Positions 53,270 through 56,828 of a stretch of 56,828 nucleotides of DNA are shown here, one piece after another. The stretch is from Bacteroidota bacterium (GTDB taxonomy: Bacteria > Bacteroidota > Bacteroidia > Bacteroidales > JAGNHN01). The stretch is from contig JAKLHK010000021.1 of assembly GCA_022710185.1 (NCBI GenBank), forward strand, positions 1 to 56,828, given 5' to 3'. The first letter of the stretch is position 1; each line of letters begins with the position of its first letter. The notes under the pieces are model-generated. The model was not told where the DNA came from, did not search any database, and worked only from the letters and a program-made list of their open reading frames with translations. Position numbers and translations under genes: made by a program.

Positions 53270-54311
53270 TATGAGGACGAAAGATATCGGTGAACTCTAC
53301 CGCGATGCGTTCCGCACCTATACTCCCACCCCTCCATCCGGGGTGTGGAACGGAGTGGCACGCAGCCTTTCCGGGAAAACAGGAGGAGGTGTGGCCGCTT
53401 CCTGGGTCAAACCCCTGCTTTGGACGGCGGTCGCCGGGGGACTGATCACCCTGGCCGTGCTTTTGAGCGTTCCACCTGCAGAAGATGAGGATTTGGCCCC
53501 TGCCCTGACCACCCTGGAACCGGCTTCAGCCGAGGCCCAGGACAGCCTCAGCCCGGAGGTCGCGTTGGAAGCCTCCGGGCAGACGGAAGAGGTTATTCCC
53601 TCAGCTGTTCCTGAGAAAAGGAACACGGCTGCCTTGGTGCGTGAGGAAAAGACTTCATCAGCAGTAAGCACAACCTCACCCACCGTGGCCACGGCTGGGG
53701 GAGAGGCGGTGGTTTCCCCCCCGGTACCTGCCAAATCCGCAGGCACGGCCAGCCCTGCAGAGGGGAAACCTTCGGCCATGGACAGGCACCGGCTGCAGCG
53801 CACCAGCAGCAGCTCCAGTGCTGCCACAGCCATCAGGTACAGCAAGGAGAGCACCATCTGCAAAGGACAGCAGCTTATGATCGGAGCCTCCGGGGGTACC
53901 GCCTATCAGTGGAGCAACGGCAGCACCACCGATTCCATCCTGATCAGTCCCGAACTGACCACCATCTACCGGGTCACAGTAACCCGTACCGACCAACGTA
54001 AAGTCAGCGGGGAGGTACGCGTCAATGTCCATGATTGCAGCTCCCTCTTTGTGCCCAATGCCTTCACCCCCAATGCCGACGGGCATAACGACGAGTTCAT
54101 GGCCTATGGCACGGGCATCACCGCCTTCCGTATGGTCATCCAGTCCCTGTCAGGAACCCTACTGTTTGAAACCTCGGACATGGCGGTCGGCTGGGATGGG
54201 ACCTACCTCGGCGAACCCGCAGAGACGGGCGCATACCTCTACCGCATCGATTATATTGACGAATACGGCAACCCGGGCTCACGGAATGGACGCCTGACAC
54301 TGCTGCGCTGA
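53262..54311 (+). CDS. Membrane anti-sigma-like protein ending in a T9SS type B sorting domain
   Basis: A 349-residue protein with an unusual combination. Residues 1-45 are a short cytoplasmic part with the TPPSGVWNGVARSL motif (PPxxxW) common in Bacteroidota proteins encoded after ECF sigma genes. One TM lies at about 51-71. A Ser/Thr/Ala/Pro-rich linker runs to about 185, then an Ig-like segment (CKGQQLMIGASGGTAYQWSN). It ends in a gliding-motility-associated type B sorting domain, FVPNAFTPNADGHNDEF to GAYLYRIDYIDEYG and LTLLR. Cargo normally has a cleavable signal peptide; this one has an internal TM and no signal. The start may also be 53271. An anti-sigma role is inferred from position and the N-terminal motif. 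Confidence 0.7.
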   Translation: MPDMRTKDIGELYRDAFRTYTPTPPSGVWNGVARSLSGKTGGGVAASWVKPLLWTAVAGGLITLAVLLSVPPAEDEDLAPALTTLEPASAEAQDSLSPEVALEASGQTEEVIPSAVPEKRNTAALVREEKTSSAVSTTSPTVATAGGEAVVSPPVPAKSAGTASPAEGKPSAMDRHRLQRTSSSSSAATAIRYSKESTICKGQQLMIGASGGTAYQWSNGSTTDSILISPELTTIYRVTVTRTDQRKVSGEVRVNVHDCSSLFVPNAFTPNADGHNDEFMAYGTGITAFRMVIQSLSGTLLFETSDMAVGWDGTYLGEPAETGAYLYRIDYIDEYGNPGSRNGRLTLLR

Positions 54312-54316
54312 GGACC

Positions 54317-55663
54317 ATGAAAAGGATTTCGATACCTGACCGCACCCGTCCCCCCCTGAGTGGCATTTCGGTTGCCGATGAGCAGCTCAGCCTGGTCCAC
54401 GAGACCCTGACGCTGTCCAATGGCCTGCCCCTCCATGTCTTAGCGGGAGATGGGCCGGAGGTGGTCCGGCTCGACCTGGCGGTGCCCGGGGGTATACGCT
54501 ACCAGCGGCAGGCCCTGGCCGCGGTGTTCACCGCCCGCCTGATCAAGGAAGGCACCCGGACAACCCCGGGCCCCCGCATCGACGAAGCCCTGGACTACTA
54601 CGGCTCCTACCTCGAAGCATCCGCAGAACGCGACCAGGCCGTAGTGAGCCTCTTCGCCCCACGCAGGTTCTTCCATGAAGTGCTGCCCCTGTTTGCCGAG
54701 GTATGGCAGGATGCTGTCTTTCCCAGAGACATGCTGGAGGTGGAGAAAAGGCACCAGCACCAGGAGTACCTGGTGAACGACCGAAGGGTGGCCTGGGTAG
54801 CCCGTCAGCATTTTGGTTCGCTCCTGTTCGGGCAGGATCACCCCTACGGGCATTACCCTTCAGCCGGTGATTTTGCCCTCCTGGAACCGGAGGTGCTGCT
54901 GGAACACCTGGAACGCTGCTATGCCTCAACTCAAGCCTTTCTCATCCTCTCCGGAAATGTTGACCCGGGAGTGGTGGACCAGGTGGGAAAAGCCTTTGGC
55001 CATAGGGCCCTCCTTTCCCCTGGCACATCCCATGCTGTGTCTGACCAGGGACAGGGTGCCGGCCCGGGAGACTTCCGCGTGTTCAGGCCGGGAACCTTGC
55101 AGACAGCCCTGAGGATAGGGAGAACCATCATGCCCCGCAGTCATCCTGACTTCATGGGCATGCAATTTCTGGTAAGCCTGCTGGGCGGCTATTTTGGTTC
55201 CAGATTGATGAAGAATATCCGGGAGGACAAGGGATACACCTACGGGATAGGCGCCTTCATCCAGGCCTATCAGGAAGCGGCCTCCCTCGTCGTTTCCACC
55301 GAGGTGGGCACAGAGGTGGAGGACCTTGCCCTGGATGAAGTGAGGAAGGAGATGCAACGACTGCGCACTGAGCCGGTAGGCGCACAGGAAATGGAGCTGG
55401 TGCGTAACTACATCCTGGGAAGCCTGCAGCGGTCTATGGATGGACCCATGTCAAGAGCGGAGCGCCTCAGGGGCTTCCTGGAGGCCGGGGAGCCCCCGGA
55501 CCAGTTCGTCCGGTTCAAGCGTTTCCTGCAAACTATAAGCGCGGAGGACGTGTTGCGCCTGGCACACCAATACCTTGATCCGGACTGCATGACCATATTG
55601 CGTGTAGGGGAGACAGAAAATATCGGGGTGGGCAACATCCCTTTTGAGGCGGAAGGTGTCTAA
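54317..55663 (+). CDS. M16 peptidase family, non-catalytic partner
   Basis: A 448-residue M16-fold protein. The zinc motif HxxEH is absent: the corresponding N-terminal region reads AVFTARLIKEGT. The C-terminal domain keeps the substrate-gripping R/Y motif (SRLMKNIREDKGYTYGIGA). This is the usual form of the partner subunit in heterodimeric M16 peptidases. It starts 5 bases after the anti-sigma-like stop, so it is in the same operon as the catalytic M16 subunit. No signal peptide is visible. Confidence 0.87.
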   Translation: MKRISIPDRTRPPLSGISVADEQLSLVHETLTLSNGLPLHVLAGDGPEVVRLDLAVPGGIRYQRQALAAVFTARLIKEGTRTTPGPRIDEALDYYGSYLEASAERDQAVVSLFAPRRFFHEVLPLFAEVWQDAVFPRDMLEVEKRHQHQEYLVNDRRVAWVARQHFGSLLFGQDHPYGHYPSAGDFALLEPEVLLEHLERCYASTQAFLILSGNVDPGVVDQVGKAFGHRALLSPGTSHAVSDQGQGAGPGDFRVFRPGTLQTALRIGRTIMPRSHPDFMGMQFLVSLLGGYFGSRLMKNIREDKGYTYGIGAFIQAYQEAASLVVSTEVGTEVEDLALDEVRKEMQRLRTEPVGAQEMELVRNYILGSLQRSMDGPMSRAERLRGFLEAGEPPDQFVRFKRFLQTISAEDVLRLAHQYLDPDCMTILRVGETENIGVGNIPFEAEGV

Positions 55664-55710
55664 GGGTTGATGCCAGCCTAAGAATATCGAGCGGAAGTAT
55701 CAGAAATCCA

Positions 55711-55718
55711 TATCTTTG
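55711..55718 (+). promoter_or_regulatory. -7 promoter element of exported protein copy 2
   Basis: TATCTTTG, exact TAnnTTTG match, 18 bases before ATG 55737. No TTG at -33. Confidence 0.5.
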
Positions 55719-55736
55719 AAAATTCATAGCGAAGCC

Positions 55737-56828
55737 ATGAGAAAGAGATTCTACATCCTGTTCCTGTTGATGCTGCTTTCGGCCTTCCCGGCCAGCGCCA
55801 CGCATTTCATGGGAGGAGAGATCATCTGGGAATGCCTGCCCAACGGCAATTTCCGCTTTATCATGCGGGTGTACCGGGAGTGTTATTCCACAGGAGGCGG
55901 ACCTGCCGCTACCTACGGAAATACCGAGTTTCTCACCGGGCCTTACGGTAATATCACCATGAACCTGTATCCCAATGCGATCCAGGGTAAAAAGGACATG
56001 TCGCCGGTCTGCCATCCGCAAAGCACCCCCCACTATGCCTGCGAACTGCCGGTCTCTGCCGGGATGGCGCCGAACCTGGGCGCCACCCAGGAGTGGACCT
56101 ATACCAGTGATCAGTCGCACCCCAATGGGGTGACCCTCAACGGGGTGCCCCCGGCCAGCGGCTGGACCTTCTTCTGGGATGGCTGCTGCCGGAACTCCGC
56201 CGCAAATTATAACGGTCAGCCGAACTGGTACCTCCGTGCCGTGATGTACCCCTACAACGGACAAAACACCTATCCCTGCTTCGACAACAGTCCCCGCTTC
56301 CTGGCCCGCCCCAATGCCGCCCTTCCGGTGGGTTACCCCTTCACCTACAACCATAACGGGGCCGACTGGGACCGCGACTCCCTCGCCTTCGAGTTCGCTC
56401 CCTCATTCACCGGGGCCGGTGCCCAGGTTCCCTACATTTCGCCATATACCTATAACAACCCTCTGCCCGGGCCTACCGTGAACCCCCAGAATGTGGCCGC
56501 TACCATCGATCCGAACACCGGGGAGATCTCCTTCACCTCCTTTACCCAGGGGGCATACATCACCGTAACCAAAGTCACAGCCTATCGTTGCGGTATCAAA
56601 ATTGCCGAAGTCTTCCGCGAGATCCAGGTAGCCCTGCTTCCCAGCCTCGTGGTCAATTACCCGCTAACCAATATGGTCGCCAACTTCCCCCCGGATGTGG
56701 TGCTGCAGCTGCCTACCGGCGGACCGACCATCCTCTTCGATACGGTCTGGGCCGGGGAGCTCATCCAATACGGCCTCACCGCCCTCGATACCCTGCCCCC
56801 ATACCAGCTTGCCCCCAGCGGTGCCCTC
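55737..56828 (+). CDS. Exported protein of the GGEI...YREC family (copy 2, runs off the window)
   Basis: An open frame of 364 codons with no stop before the window end, so the C-terminus is missing. The signal peptide is MRKRFYILFLLMLLSAFPAS followed by ATHFMGGEIIWECLPNGNFRF and VYRECYS. It matches copy 1 almost residue for residue through YACELPVSAGMAPNLGA, WDGCCRNSA and YPCFDNSPRFL, then diverges after about residue 230. A T9SS sorting domain is expected beyond the window edge but cannot be seen. It has its own -7 element. Confidence 0.85.
   Translation, partial: MRKRFYILFLLMLLSAFPASATHFMGGEIIWECLPNGNFRFIMRVYRECYSTGGGPAATYGNTEFLTGPYGNITMNLYPNAIQGKKDMSPVCHPQSTPHYACELPVSAGMAPNLGATQEWTYTSDQSHPNGVTLNGVPPASGWTFFWDGCCRNSAANYNGQPNWYLRAVMYPYNGQNTYPCFDNSPRFLARPNAALPVGYPFTYNHNGADWDRDSLAFEFAPSFTGAGAQVPYISPYTYNNPLPGPTVNPQNVAATIDPNTGEISFTSFTQGAYITVTKVTAYRCGIKIAEVFREIQVALLPSLVVNYPLTNMVANFPPDVVLQLPTGGPTILFDTVWAGELIQYGLTALDTLPPYQLAPSGAL

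Overview
The window is a GC-rich segment of a Bacteroidota chromosome. The evidence is a SusC/SusD pair, several type IX secretion (T9SS) cargo proteins with C-terminal sorting domains, TonB-linked receptors, and many genes preceded by the Bacteroidota -7 element TAnnTTTG. I cannot place it below phylum. No rRNA, tRNA, CRISPR array, insertion sequence, phage gene or integrase was seen.

Layout. 1-1180: an AT-rich insert that looks like an integron-type gene cassette, carrying an MntA-type antitoxin and a HepT toxin gene broken by an in-frame stop, followed by an attC-like hairpin. 1199-7893: a small membrane protein and three tandem paralogous T9SS cargo beta-propeller proteins, separated by arrays of 7-bp repeats. 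7996-18193: GNAT-like protein, LptF/G permease, two glycosyltransferases, hisS, hutH, a thioredoxin-like protein and a second MIO-type lyase with Cys in the cofactor tripeptide. 18440-23082: SusC/SusD pair ending in a strong terminator. 23128-30688: M23 peptidase, iorAB, ACP phosphodiesterase, icd-gltA and a DCC thiol protein. 30810-37820: TonB receptor, S9 peptidase, and a two-component system divergent from a small Cys-rich exported protein. 38146-43559: OsmC, THUMP methyltransferase, pfkA, priA, divIC-like. 43764-49123: a compact polyphosphate operon (sixA-ppk1-ppx-HD) and glyA. 49269-56828: two paralogous exported proteins flanking an M16 peptidase / ECF sigma / membrane anti-sigma-like protein / M16 partner operon.

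Two themes stand out. First, the operon at 51400-55663: an ECF sigma factor is followed by a single-pass membrane protein that has an anti-sigma-like N-terminus but ends in a T9SS type B sorting domain, and this pair sits between a catalytic and a non-catalytic M16 peptidase gene. It could be a regulatory circuit that senses T9SS status or cell-surface proteolysis; that role is inference. Second, at least six intergenic loci carry tandem arrays whose unit is always 7 bp although its sequence differs between loci (CAATGCT, TGTTCTA, GCCACTA, CAGATAT, TTTCTTG). Several arrays touch stop codons or promoter elements, which suggests a common process generating 7-bp repeats in this genome.
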